The position numbers and the translations under genes were made by a program. Below, piece by piece: positions 23,980-31,889 of a stretch of 50,998 nt of DNA (positions are counted from its first letter, which is position 1; the number at the start of each line of letters is the position of its first letter). The notes beneath the pieces were generated by a model that was given only the letters and a program-made list of their open reading frames with translations, was not told where the DNA came from and searched no databases. The stretch comes from an uncultured Eubacteriales bacterium (lineage in GTDB: Bacteria > Bacillota > Clostridia > Oscillospirales > Oscillospiraceae), in NCBI GenBank assembly GCA_900549405.1, contig URNZ01000008.1:1-50998 (forward strand), given 5' to 3'.

Positions 23980-25890
23980 ATGACTTTTGAACAGCTGGGG
24001 CTGAACGCCCCCATTTTAAACGCACTGCGGGAGATGGGCTATCACGCCCCCTCCCCCATTCAGGAGAAAGCCATCCCCCCCGCCCTGGCGGGCCGGGACG
24101 TGCTGGGCTGCGCCCAGACGGGCACGGGCAAGACCTGCGCCTTCGCAACCCCCATTCTCCAGCGGCTCTCCGCCCAGACCGTCTCCGGCCACCCCATCCG
24201 GGCATTGGTGCTCACCCCCACCCGGGAGCTGGCCATCCAGATCGGCGAGAGCTTTGAGGCCTATGGCAAGTATCTGTCCCTGCGCCACGCCGTCATCTTC
24301 GGCGGCGTGGGCCAGAACCCCCAGGTGGAGGCCCTGCGCCGGGGCGTGGACATCCTTGTCGCCACCCCCGGGCGGCTGATGGACCTCCACGACCAGGGCT
24401 TTGTCAGTCTGGACGATCTGGACATCTTCGTCCTGGACGAGGCGGACCGGATGCTGGACATGGGCTTTATCCACGACGTGAAGAAGATCTTGAAGTGGCT
24501 GCCCCGGCAGAAGCAGACCCTGTTCTTCTCCGCCACCATGCCCCCGGAGATCGGGGACCTGGTGAACTCCCTGCTCCACGACCCCGCCCGGGTAGCGGTG
24601 GACCCCATCTCCTCCCCGGTGGAGGCCATTGAGCAGAGCGTGTATTTTGTGGACAAGAACAACAAGACCCGTCTGCTGGCCCACCTGATGGGGCAGCTGG
24701 GGGTGAAGAACGCCCTGGTGTTCACCCGCACCAAGCACGGGGCCAACAAAGTGGCCCGGGACCTGGAGAAGGCGGGGGTGTCCGCCGCCGCCATCCACGG
24801 CAACAAGAGCCAGACCGCCCGGCAGCAGGCCCTGTCCGACTTTAAGGCGGGGAACATCCGCTGCTTAGTCGCCACCGACATCGCCGCCCGGGGCCTGGAC
24901 ATTGAAGAGCTGTCCCACGTGTTCAACTATAACCTGCCCGAGGTGCCCGAGACCTATGTCCACCGCATCGGCCGCACCGGCCGCGCCGGACGGGGGGGCC
25001 AGGCCATCGCCTTCTGCGACTTTGGAGAGAAGCCCCTGCTGCGGGACATTGAAAAGCTGATCGGAAAGCAGCTGCCCGTGGTGGAGGACCACCCCTATCC
25101 CATGGAGGTGTTCGAGGCCCCCAAGCGGGACAAGCATGGCCGCATCGTCAACGAGGAGGACCAGGAGGCCCGGGCCGCCGCCCGGGAGAAGCGCCGAGCC
25201 CGGGACGAGGCCGCCAAGGCCGCGGCCAAGGAGAAGCGCCAGGCCCAGCAGGAGCAGCAGGCCCAGGCTGTAGAAGTCCTGGAGCAGGCCCAGCCCAGCA
25301 CGAAAAAGCGCCGCCGCAGAGGCCGGGGCAAGGCCCAGGCCCAGGTGGAGAGCGCCGAGACCGTTCAGGTGATGGAGCCCGAGGTCGAAGCGCGCCAGCC
25401 CGTCCGGGAGAAGCGGCCCCGCCGGGGCGTGCGCTCCGGGACGCTGATGGACACCGGGGACGCCATGCCCCGCACCGAGTTCCACCGCCCCAACCCCCTG
25501 GACAGCGACGTGATCATGGACGCCACCGCCCGCCTGCTGGCCCCCCGGCCCCTGACCCTGGGCGGCCAGGAGCAAAGCCGCCGCAGCAAGCGCAAAAAGC
25601 CCGCCCACAAGAGCCAGGAGCGTTCCGCCCAGACCCAGCGCGCCCCCAAGCAGCAGCCCGCCGCCCAGGAGGACCAGAACGGCAAGGCTGGCAAGAATGG
25701 CAAGAGCGCAAAGGCCGCCAAGGGCGAGAAAAATGCCCGCCAGGGCCGGAAGGACCGCACCGCCCCCCGTGAAAAGCGCAGCCGGGGCGGCTATCAGCGG
25801 GGCCTGCCCCCGGAGCCCCACCGCCAGCAGAAGGACTCCACCGAGCAGCCCAGCCTGATGAAGCCCTTCTATATCAACGTGGGCCGTTAA
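23980..25890 (+). CDS. DEAD-box ATP-dependent RNA helicase
   Basis: An RNA helicase of the RhlE/CshA type. The core (residues 1-370) contains the Q motif region ([14 protein letters not shown]), [30 protein letters not shown], and the C-terminal-domain motifs [11 protein letters not shown] and [11 protein letters not shown]. Residues about 385-636 form a long, disordered, Ala/Lys/Arg/Gln-rich tail, probably an RNA-binding arm and much longer than in typical RhlE. ATG 23980 follows AAAAGGAAG. A three-hairpin leader precedes it, suggesting autoregulation through mRNA structure. Confidence 0.93.
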   Translation: MTFEQLGLNAPILNALREMGYHAPSPIQEKAIPPALAGRDVLGCAQTGTGKTCAFATPILQRLSAQTVSGHPIRALVLTPTRELAIQIGESFEAYGKYLSLRHAVIFGGVGQNPQVEALRRGVDILVATPGRLMDLHDQGFVSLDDLDIFVLDEADRMLDMGFIHDVKKILKWLPRQKQTLFFSATMPPEIGDLVNSLLHDPARVAVDPISSPVEAIEQSVYFVDKNNKTRLLAHLMGQLGVKNALVFTRTKHGANKVARDLEKAGVSAAAIHGNKSQTARQQALSDFKAGNIRCLVATDIAARGLDIEELSHVFNYNLPEVPETYVHRIGRTGRAGRGGQAIAFCDFGEKPLLRDIEKLIGKQLPVVEDHPYPMEVFEAPKRDKHGRIVNEEDQEARAAAREKRRARDEAAKAAAKEKRQAQQEQQAQAVEVLEQAQPSTKKRRRRGRGKAQAQVESAETVQVMEPEVEARQPVREKRPRRGVRSGTLMDTGDAMPRTEFHRPNPLDSDVIMDATARLLAPRPLTLGGQEQSRRSKRKKPAHKSQERSAQTQRAPKQQPAAQEDQNGKAGKNGKSAKAAKGEKNARQGRKDRTAPREKRSRGGYQRGLPPEPHRQQKDSTEQPSLMKPFYINVGR

Positions 25891-25938
25891 AAAATAAGCA
25901 GATCACAAAATTTTGATTCAGATACGGAGGATACGAAC

Positions 25939-27276
25939 ATGGACTATCAGGCACTGTATCAGCAGAAGCTGACCACCGCCGACCAGGCGGTAAAGGTCAT
26001 CAAGTCCGGCGACTGGGTGGACTACGGCTGGTGTACCAACCACCCCGTGGCCCTGGACAAGGCCCTGGCCGCCCGGAAGGATGAGCTGCACGACGTGAAG
26101 GTGCGCGGCGGCGTGACCATGTGGATGCCCGAGATCGCCAAGGCCGAGGACGCCGGGGACCACTTCACCTGGAACAGCTGGCATTGCAGCGGCATTGACC
26201 GGAAGATCATCTCCAAGGGCATGGGCTTCTTCGCCCCCATGCGCTATTCCGAGCTGCCCCGCTTCTATCGGGACAACCTGACCGTGGACGTGGCCATGAT
26301 CCAGGTGACCCCCATGGACAAGCACGGCAACTTCAGCTTTGGTCTGGCCGCCTCTCACCTGGCCGATATGCTGGACCGGGCTAAAGTCATCATCCTGGAG
26401 GTCAACGAGAACCTGCCCTGGGTCTATGGCCTGAACGGCTGCGAGATCAACATCAAGGACGTGGACATGGTGGTGGAGGGCGAGAATCCCCCCGTGGCCC
26501 AGCTGGGCGGTGGCGGCGAGCCCACCGACGTGGACCGGGCCGTGGCCAACCTGGTGGTGCCCCAGATCCCCAACGGGGCCTGTTTGCAGCTGGGCATCGG
26601 CGGCATGCCCAACACCATCGGCTCTATGATCGCCCAGTCCGACCTGAAGGACCTGTCCGTCCACACCGAGATGTATGTGGATGGCTTTGTGGACATGGCC
26701 ATGGCGGGCAAGATCACCGGACGCCACAAGCAGCTGGACAAGGGCCGCCAAGTGTTCGCCTTTGCCGCCGGCACCCAAAAGCTGTATGACTATATGGACC
26801 ACAACCCCGACGTGATGGGCGCCCCTGTGGACTATACCAACGACGTCCACGTCATCAGCCAGATCGACAACTTCATCTCCATCAACAACGCCATCGACAT
26901 GGATCTGTTCGGCCAGGTGAACGCCGAGTCCGCCGGTCTGAAGCACATCTCCGGCACCGGCGGCCAGTTGGACTTTGCCATGGGCGCCTATCAGTCCAAG
27001 GGCGGCAAGAGCTTTATCTGCATGTCCTCCACCGTCACCGGCAAGGACGGCACCGTGAAGAGCCGCATCGTCCCCACCCTGACCCCCGGCTCCATCGTCA
27101 CCGACCCCCGTTCCTGCGTCCACTATATCGTCACCGAGTATGGCATGATCAACCTGAAGGGCCTGTCCACCTGGGAGCGGGCCGAGGCCATCATCTCCAT
27201 CGCCCACCCCGACTTCCGGGAGCAGCTTATCGCCGACGCCGAGAAGATGCACATCTGGCGCCGGAGCAACAAGTAA
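25939..27276 (+). CDS. but: Butyryl-CoA:acetate CoA-transferase (acetyl-CoA hydrolase/transferase family)
   Basis: Family I CoA-transferase. The opening [18 protein letters not shown] and the active-site block [10 protein letters not shown] (catalytic Glu) with [12 protein letters not shown] resemble gut butyryl-CoA:acetate CoA-transferases, the last step of butyrate formation. The 445-residue length matches. A 4-hydroxybutyrate CoA-transferase is a close alternative that motifs alone do not exclude. ATG 25939 follows ATACGGAGGATACGAAC. It is monocistronic with a strong terminator, and no other butyrate genes are in the window. Confidence 0.75.
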   Translation: MDYQALYQQKLTTADQAVKVIKSGDWVDYGWCTNHPVALDKALAARKDELHDVKVRGGVTMWMPEIAKAEDAGDHFTWNSWHCSGIDRKIISKGMGFFAPMRYSELPRFYRDNLTVDVAMIQVTPMDKHGNFSFGLAASHLADMLDRAKVIILEVNENLPWVYGLNGCEINIKDVDMVVEGENPPVAQLGGGGEPTDVDRAVANLVVPQIPNGACLQLGIGGMPNTIGSMIAQSDLKDLSVHTEMYVDGFVDMAMAGKITGRHKQLDKGRQVFAFAAGTQKLYDYMDHNPDVMGAPVDYTNDVHVISQIDNFISINNAIDMDLFGQVNAESAGLKHISGTGGQLDFAMGAYQSKGGKSFICMSSTVTGKDGTVKSRIVPTLTPGSIVTDPRSCVHYIVTEYGMINLKGLSTWERAEAIISIAHPDFREQLIADAEKMHIWRRSNK

Positions 27277-27283
27277 GAGAACA

Positions 27284-27320
27284 AAAAAATCCTGTGTCCA
27301 AGTCGGACACAGGATTTTTT
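27284..27320 (+). terminator. Terminator after the CoA-transferase gene
   Basis: A perfect stem: AAAAAATCCTGTGTCC (27284-27299) with GGACACAGGATTTTTT (27305-27320), loop of five bases. The U-tract is within the 3' arm. Confidence 0.92.
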
Positions 27321-27418
27321 ATGCTGTTTTATGCTTCCAGCACAGTCCGGCAGTCCGGTTTATGGGACAGCGCCTCCGGTATACTGATACCATCAAAACC
27401 GGAAAGGGGAACGGGAGC

Positions 27419-27538
27419 ATGGAATACGAACTGGTTTGGGTGCGGGAGCACATCGAGGTATACGACGGCGCGGGCCGCTTCTGCTTTTCCGCCGACAACG
27501 AGCGGGAGGTCCGGGAGGAGCTTGGCCTGGTCCACTGA
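27419..27538 (+). CDS. 39-residue hypothetical small protein
   Basis: ATG 27419 follows GGAAAGGGGAACGGGAGC and opens 39 codons to TGA at 27536-27538. The peptide (MEYELVWVREHIEVYDGAG... ending EELGLVH) has a beta-strand-like start and a charged amphipathic helix-like end. A TATACT at 27380-27385 could be its -10. It ends 26 bp from the convergent radical SAM gene. The family is not recognised. Confidence 0.5.
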   Translation: MEYELVWVREHIEVYDGAGRFCFSADNEREVREELGLVH

Positions 27539-27564
27539 CGCGTCTTATCTGCTTACAGAAATAC

Positions 27565-28185
27565 TCAGGAGTCGATGAAGCTGCGGATGCGCAGCTTGAC
27601 CCCCAGGTCCCGGGCGATGTCCTTACAGGTCTGGATCTCCTCCGGGGTCTTGTCCTTGTCCACAATGGTCAGGATGACGTGGGGGACATACTGCTTGCTC
27701 TCCCGGGCAAAGTCCAGCATGGCCTGATAGGCGGCCTCCCCCTGGACGGGGTGGCACAGGGCCACATACTCCTGGGCGGTGATGGCGTTGAGGGAGATGG
27801 ACACGGTGTCGATGCGGCCCTTCAGCTCCGGGCACACGTCCCGGCCTAAAATCAGGTTGGCGTGGCCGTTGGTATTGATGCGCACCGGGGGCAGCTTGTC
27901 CCCGAAGCGGGCCTTCAGCTGGTCCACCAGCCACAGGATGTCGTCTAAGCGATAAGTGGGTTCACCATAACCGCAGAAGACGATCTCCCGATAGGAGCAC
28001 ACGTCCCGGCTGAGGAAGCTGTCCATGGCCTCCTGGCGGGAGGGCTCGTGCTCCAGCCACAGGGAATCTTCGGTGTAGATGGAGCCCTGGGCCTTGCCGT
28101 GGCGCAGGCAGAACTCGCAGTTGCAGTTGCAGCGGTTGGTCAGGTTAACATAGAGGGCGTCCTCGTATTCATAGGTGATGGTCAT
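27565..28185 (-). CDS. TatD-associated radical SAM protein
   Basis: A small radical SAM enzyme of unknown substrate that occurs beside tatD (the TatD-linked family). The 206-residue protein has its cluster motif near the N-terminus: NRCNCNCEFC gives C-X3-C-X2-C. GYGEPTYR supplies the SAM-binding GEP-like motif and SISLNA a later strand. Start MTITYEYED at 28185 follows AAGGAAGG; a longer frame to 28236 is rejected. It lies 53 bp behind tatD on the same strand. Confidence 0.85.
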   Translation of the reverse strand: MTITYEYEDALYVNLTNRCNCNCEFCLRHGKAQGSIYTEDSLWLEHEPSRQEAMDSFLSRDVCSYREIVFCGYGEPTYRLDDILWLVDQLKARFGDKLPPVRINTNGHANLILGRDVCPELKGRIDTVSISLNAITAQEYVALCHPVQGEAAYQAMLDFARESKQYVPHVILTIVDKDKTPEEIQTCKDIARDLGVKLRIRSFIDS

Positions 28186-28238
28186 GGATATCCTTCCTTT
28201 ACCCAGTGATACGCCGCCGGGGCGGCGGAACTTCAAGA

Positions 28239-29006
28239 TCAGATGCGGAAAAAGCGCTTTCCGTTTTCCAGGGTGATCCGGGCCACCTCTTCGGGGTCCA
28301 GGCCCTTGCGCCGGGCGATGGCCTCGGCCACCAAGTGGACCCGGCCCGAGTCGTTCCGGCGGCCCCGGAAGGGCTCCGGGGACATATAGGGGGAGTCGGT
28401 CTCGATCATCATCCGGTCCAGGGGCAGCAGGTCGATGACCTCCAGGGCCCGGCGGGCGTTTTTAAAGGTGATACTGCCGGTGAAGGAGATCATCCAGCCC
28501 AGCTTCATCAGGGTCTTGGCGTCCTCCACCCCGCCGGAGTAGCAGTGATAGACCCCGGTGACGTTGGGGTGGGCCCGGACGATCTCCAGACAGTCGTGGT
28601 GGGCGTCCCGGTCATGGACGATGACGGGCAGGTTTAATTTCTCCGCCAGGTCCAGCTGGGCATGGAACACCTGCTGCTGAAGCTCCCGGGGCGGGTTCTC
28701 CGGCCAGTGATAGTCCAGGCCGATCTCCCCAATGGCCCGCACCTTGGGGTTCTGAGCCAGGGCCTCTAACACAGGAATATCATGTTCCGCGTTCCAGTCG
28801 GCGCACTCCTCCGGGTGGACCCCCACGGCGGCATAGACAAAGGGGAAACGCTCTGCCAGCTCCACCGCCGTCTGAGAGCTTTTCAGGTCGCAGCCGGGGT
28901 TTAAGATCAGCTCCACCCCCTGGCCGGGCATGGAAGAAAGAACCTCCATCCGGTCCGCATCAAAGGCGTCGGCATCATAGTGGGCGTGGGTATCAAACAG
29001 GCGCAT
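28239..29006 (-). CDS. tatD: TatD family metal-dependent hydrolase
   Basis: TatD proteins are TIM-barrel deoxyribonucleases/hydrolases with two divalent metals. The 255-residue protein has DTHAHYD at the N-terminus (metal-binding His pair), GEIGLDYHW (Glu), LPVIVHDRDAH (His), YHCYSGG (His) and ETDSPY (Asp), all in canonical order. The ATG at 29006 follows GGAGGGG. Its downstream neighbour is the linked radical SAM gene. Confidence 0.93.
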   Translation of the reverse strand: MRLFDTHAHYDADAFDADRMEVLSSMPGQGVELILNPGCDLKSSQTAVELAERFPFVYAAVGVHPEECADWNAEHDIPVLEALAQNPKVRAIGEIGLDYHWPENPPRELQQQVFHAQLDLAEKLNLPVIVHDRDAHHDCLEIVRAHPNVTGVYHCYSGGVEDAKTLMKLGWMISFTGSITFKNARRALEVIDLLPLDRMMIETDSPYMSPEPFRGRRNDSGRVHLVAEAIARRKGLDPEEVARITLENGKRFFRI

Positions 29007-29070
29007 GAGCATCCCCTCCAAAGCCCGGCCCCGCCGGGCGACATTGCCTATATCATAGCCTGTTCCAGGC

Positions 29071-29105
29071 AAAAAAGCAAGGCACGGCAGACAAGCCGTG
29101 CCTTG
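29071..29105 (-). terminator. Terminator after the receiver/kinase chimera
   Basis: On the minus strand CAAGGCACGGC and GCCGTGCCTTG form a perfect 11-bp stem followed by CTTTTTT. It isolates the chimeric gene from tatD. Confidence 0.88.
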
Positions 29106-29109
29106 AAAT

Positions 29110-29349
29110 TTATTTTAAGATGGCCGTGAAGGTGATCGTGTCCCCCTCCAGCTTGGCGGAGATGGAGCCGTGGTGGCCCTCGGCGATGCTGCGGGCGATG
29201 GACAGGCCGATGCCGAAGCCGCCGATGACGGCGTATTCATAGGCGTCGAAGCCGTTGTGTACCGCGTCCACGGTGAAGTGGTTCTTCTCAAAAAAGACGG
29301 TGAGCGCCTCGGCCAGGTCCAGCTCGTCCTCCGCCAGCAGCAGCTTCAT
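29110..29349 (-). pseudogene. Chimeric remnant: response-regulator N-terminus fused to histidine-kinase C-terminus
   Basis: The 79-residue frame starts MKLLLAEDELDLAEAL behind AAGGGGGG. Residues 1-40 are the first alpha-beta unit of an OmpR-type receiver, with the acidic pair (ED) but without the phosphorylated Asp. At DAYEYA it switches directly to VIGGFGIGLSIARSI, the G2 box and final strands of a kinase ATPase domain. The simplest reading is an in-frame deletion that removed most of a regulator-kinase operon. The frame is open, has its own strong promoter and terminator, and may be expressed. It follows DUF4956, where a two-component operon would be expected. Confidence 0.75.
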
Positions 29350-29395
29350 GGTCCGCCCCCCTTTTCTTGCTGTGTTTTTGCGTTTTCTGCCTTGT

Positions 29396-29424
29396 AGTAT
29401 AGCGGCCCTTTCAGGGAAATGCAA
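29396..29424 (-). promoter_or_regulatory. Promoter of the receiver/kinase chimera
   Basis: On the minus strand -35 TTGCAT (29424-29419), 17-bp spacer, -10 TATACT (29401-29396). It lies in the 88-bp gap behind the DUF4956 gene. Confidence 0.7.
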
Positions 29425-29437
29425 GGGTCCAGAGGGC

Positions 29438-30100
29438 TTACAGGGCCTCACGGGTGGCGGGGCGGCCGCAGACGATGTTCAGGTTGCCGTTGCGGCAGCG
29501 CAGGGCGTCCAGGAACTCTTTGGAGGGCTGCTCCCCGGGCAGGGTGACGCGATACTCCAGCTCGTACAGGGTGCCCATGTTGGCGGTCTTCACCCGCTCC
29601 AGGGTGTGGGACCGGGTGTACTGGTCAAACAGATCGTCGAACAGACCGTCATAGTCCAGGCTCTCCGGGATGGTGATCTTCAGCACCCGCTCGCTCTCAG
29701 ACCGCTGACCGAAGTTCACGGCGGTGAGCAGGGCCAGGGCGGCGGCCAGGATCACAAAGGCCACCACGGCCAGGCCCACATAGCCCATGCCGGTGGCCAG
29801 CCCTAAGGCCATGGACAGGAACACGCCGGAGATCTCCCGGGCGGTGCCGGGGGCGGAGCGGAAGCGCACCAGGCCGAAGGCCCCGGCGATGGCCACGCCG
29901 GTGCCCAGGTTGCCGTTGACCAGCATAATGACCAGCTGCACCACGGCGGGCAGAATGGCCAGGGTAACGGCAAAGCCGGGGGTGGAGCGGGAGCGGAAGG
30001 TGCTGACCAGGGCCACGCCCACGCCCAGCAGCAGGGACGCGGCGGTACAGGCCAAAAAGACGGACAGGGTCAGCTGGGTCCCTAAAATCGAATCAAGCAC
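29438..30100 (-). CDS. DUF4956 family membrane protein
   Basis: A 220-residue integral membrane protein with about four hydrophobic segments in the first 130 residues (LSVFLACTAASLLLGVGVAL; two more; VAFVILAAALALLTAV), the conserved GAFGLVRFRS loop between them, and a soluble C-terminal domain. The GTG start follows AGGAGGAAATTCGCT and overlaps the VTC-domain gene by 8 bp, so translation is coupled. DUF4956 proteins commonly pair with VTC polyphosphate polymerase-domain proteins; the joint function is not established. Confidence 0.88.
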   Translation of the reverse strand: MLDSILGTQLTLSVFLACTAASLLLGVGVALVSTFRSRSTPGFAVTLAILPAVVQLVIMLVNGNLGTGVAIAGAFGLVRFRSAPGTAREISGVFLSMALGLATGMGYVGLAVVAFVILAAALALLTAVNFGQRSESERVLKITIPESLDYDGLFDDLFDQYTRSHTLERVKTANMGTLYELEYRVTLPGEQPSKEFLDALRCRNGNLNIVCGRPATREAL

Positions 30101-30854
30101 AGCGAATTTCCTCCTGACGATGATGGTTATTTTGATGGTTTTGTTGTTCTGCCCGGATGCGGGGCAGGATGTGCTGTTGATAACAGGTGCCGTATTTGGA
30201 GAAGGACACGGGCCGGGCCCCGGCGCGGTCCAGCAGATGGCTGAGCCACAGGGGACAGGTGCCGGGGATCTTGATCTCCATCAGCACCTGATCCGGCCCC
30301 AGCAGGGGCGCGCCCTGGTCCCCCAGGCGCAGGTCCAGGGCGGTGTCCCGCCAGCGCAGGCCGGTGTCAAAGGTGATGCGCAGCTCCGGGTCCTCCCGCC
30401 CGGCGAAGGCCGTGCGGTCATAGCCGATGAATACCTTGGGCTGGGTGTGGTAGAAGGACTGGAACCAGCCGATCTCCCGCCCGATCTGGCCGAAGCGGTC
30501 CGGCTCCAGAATGCCGCCCAGCAGGGGACTGACCAGAGGGGCGGGGGCGGTGATGCGCCGCTTATAGACCACGCCGTCGAACTTCTTTTTGATCTCTACA
30601 AAGACCTTGCCGTCCGGGGCGGCCACGCCATAGCTGCGCACCCGCAGCTTCTCCTTATATACAGGCTTTTCCAGGCTGGCCCGGATGAGCCGCCAGTCGG
30701 GGGTGTCGTAATAGATGTTGCAGATGGTGTATTTCCCGTATTGGTCGGGGACCATATGGGCCTTCATGCCCGTCAGCATCACCCGCAGCTGGGCGGGGGT
30801 GAGCATGTATTTCTTTTCATACCGCTCAAAGCAGCTTTGGATCTGGTTTGCCAT
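30093..30854 (-). CDS. VTC-type polyphosphate polymerase domain protein
   Basis: A triphosphate-tunnel (CYTH-like) enzyme related to the yeast vacuolar polyphosphate polymerase Vtc4. The 253-residue protein has the tunnel motifs RYEKKYML, IYYDTPDW, KEKLRVRSYG, VEIKKKF, RITFDTGLRWR and the metal-binding MEIKIPG. The tail is Gln/Asn/His-rich. ATG 30854 follows AAAGGAGG. It heads an operon with DUF4956 behind a promoter carrying direct-repeat regulator sites. Synthesis of polyphosphate is likely but inferred from family. Confidence 0.88.
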   Translation of the reverse strand: MANQIQSCFERYEKKYMLTPAQLRVMLTGMKAHMVPDQYGKYTICNIYYDTPDWRLIRASLEKPVYKEKLRVRSYGVAAPDGKVFVEIKKKFDGVVYKRRITAPAPLVSPLLGGILEPDRFGQIGREIGWFQSFYHTQPKVFIGYDRTAFAGREDPELRITFDTGLRWRDTALDLRLGDQGAPLLGPDQVLMEIKIPGTCPLWLSHLLDRAGARPVSFSKYGTCYQQHILPRIRAEQQNHQNNHHRQEEIRCA

Positions 30855-30879
30855 GTGGGATACCTCCTTTGTGCCCCTG

Positions 30880-30960
30880 ATGATACGCCGGGAACCTAAA
30901 GCCAGCCTAAAGAAATTTTTTTGTTTTCTTTAACTGGCCTTTAGGTTGCCGGCCTATGCT
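30880..30960. promoter_or_regulatory. Divergent OmpR-type operators between the VTC gene and the SLH gene
   Basis: Leftward: CCTAAAG repeats at 30895-30901 and 30906-30912 (11-bp period), seven bases, then minus-strand -10 TATCAT (30885-30880). Rightward: CTTTAAC (30928-30934) and CTTTAGG (30939-30945), 11-bp period, then -10 TATGCT (30955-30960), again seven bases after CTTTAGGTT. The two halves are mirror images, as for a response regulator activating both directions. The halves also pair as a long imperfect hairpin. Confidence 0.65.
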
Positions 30961-31032
30961 GTGGACATCCCGAGAGGGAACACGCAAGACCCGAACACAG
31001 ACCATCTGGACCTGTCAGAAAGGATGTTTTTT

Positions 31033-31676
31033 ATGAAAGTGACTATGACGCCCCGCACGAAAAAGCTGCTGGCCGGGCTGACCGCCGCAGCACTCACCCT
31101 ATCCATGCTGCCCGCCACCGCCCCGGCGGCTTTAACGACGTGTCCCGGGACGACTGGTTCGCCAATGGCGTGGACTATGTGTCCCAAAAGGGCCTGATGA
31201 GCGGCACGGGGACGGGGACCTTTGCCCCCAACACGGCCCTCACCCGTGGGATGCTGGTGACCATCCTCTATCAGATGGCGGGCGCGCCGGAGGTGACGGG
31301 CACCTGCCCCTTCCGGGACGTGGCCGCGGGCAGCTATTATGAGAAGGCGGCCATCTGGGCGGTGGAAAACGGCCTGGTCAGCGGCTATGAAAACGGCTGC
31401 TTCGGCCCCAACGACCCCGTGACCCGGGAGCAGCTGGCGGCCATCCTCTATCGCTATGCCCAGTACCGGGGCCTGGACGTGAGCCAGACGGGCAGCATCG
31501 GCGGCTTTGCCGATAATTCCTCCGTGTCCGGCTACGCCAGAACGGCCATGGCCTGGGCCAATGGCGCGGGTCTCATCAGCGGCATGGGGGACAACACCCT
31601 GGCCCCCCGGGGCACGGCCACCCGGGGCCAGGCGGCAGTGATCCTGATGGGCCTTGATAAGCTGGCCGGGCTGTAA
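31033..31676 (+). pseudogene. SLH-domain surface protein, frameshifted after the signal peptide
   Basis: ATG 31033 behind AGAAAGGATG encodes a clear signal peptide (TKKLLAGLTAAALTLSML, then ATAPAA). In that frame translation then ends at 31197. In the next frame, from about 31130, an uninterrupted coding stretch gives FNDVSRDDWFANGVDYV and three S-layer homology repeats to the stop at 31676. The switch lies within about 31122-31134 (CCGGCGGC-rich), so one base was gained or two lost. With the frame restored the protein would be about 213 residues, anchored to secondary wall polymer. Confidence 0.8.
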
Positions 31677-31715
31677 AAAATTTCAGCAAATTTCCCAAAC
31701 CGGGCCATTCCCCCG

Positions 31716-31744
31716 TTGAATCCGGGGCGAAAGACTGGTATAAT
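31716..31744 (+). promoter_or_regulatory. ilvE promoter
   Basis: TTGAAT (31716-31721), 17-bp spacer, TATAAT (31739-31744). It predicts a 5' untranslated region of about 140 bases, in which no T-box or other known leader was recognised. Confidence 0.75.
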
Positions 31745-31889
31745 ATGCGGCAAAGGCAGTATTCCGCATCCCGTATTTCTCAGGTTTCAGTTTGATATGG
31801 GCCGCGGAGCCATTCAGGCCCCGTCTGCTGCGCCGCAACGCTCACGCGGAAGAGCGCCGGAACATTGGATAATCAGGAGGAAACTCACC

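Noticed and set aside
31745..31889. T-box leader before ilvE
   Set aside because: The leader is long enough to consider it, but no conserved T-box sequence or terminator/antiterminator pair was found.
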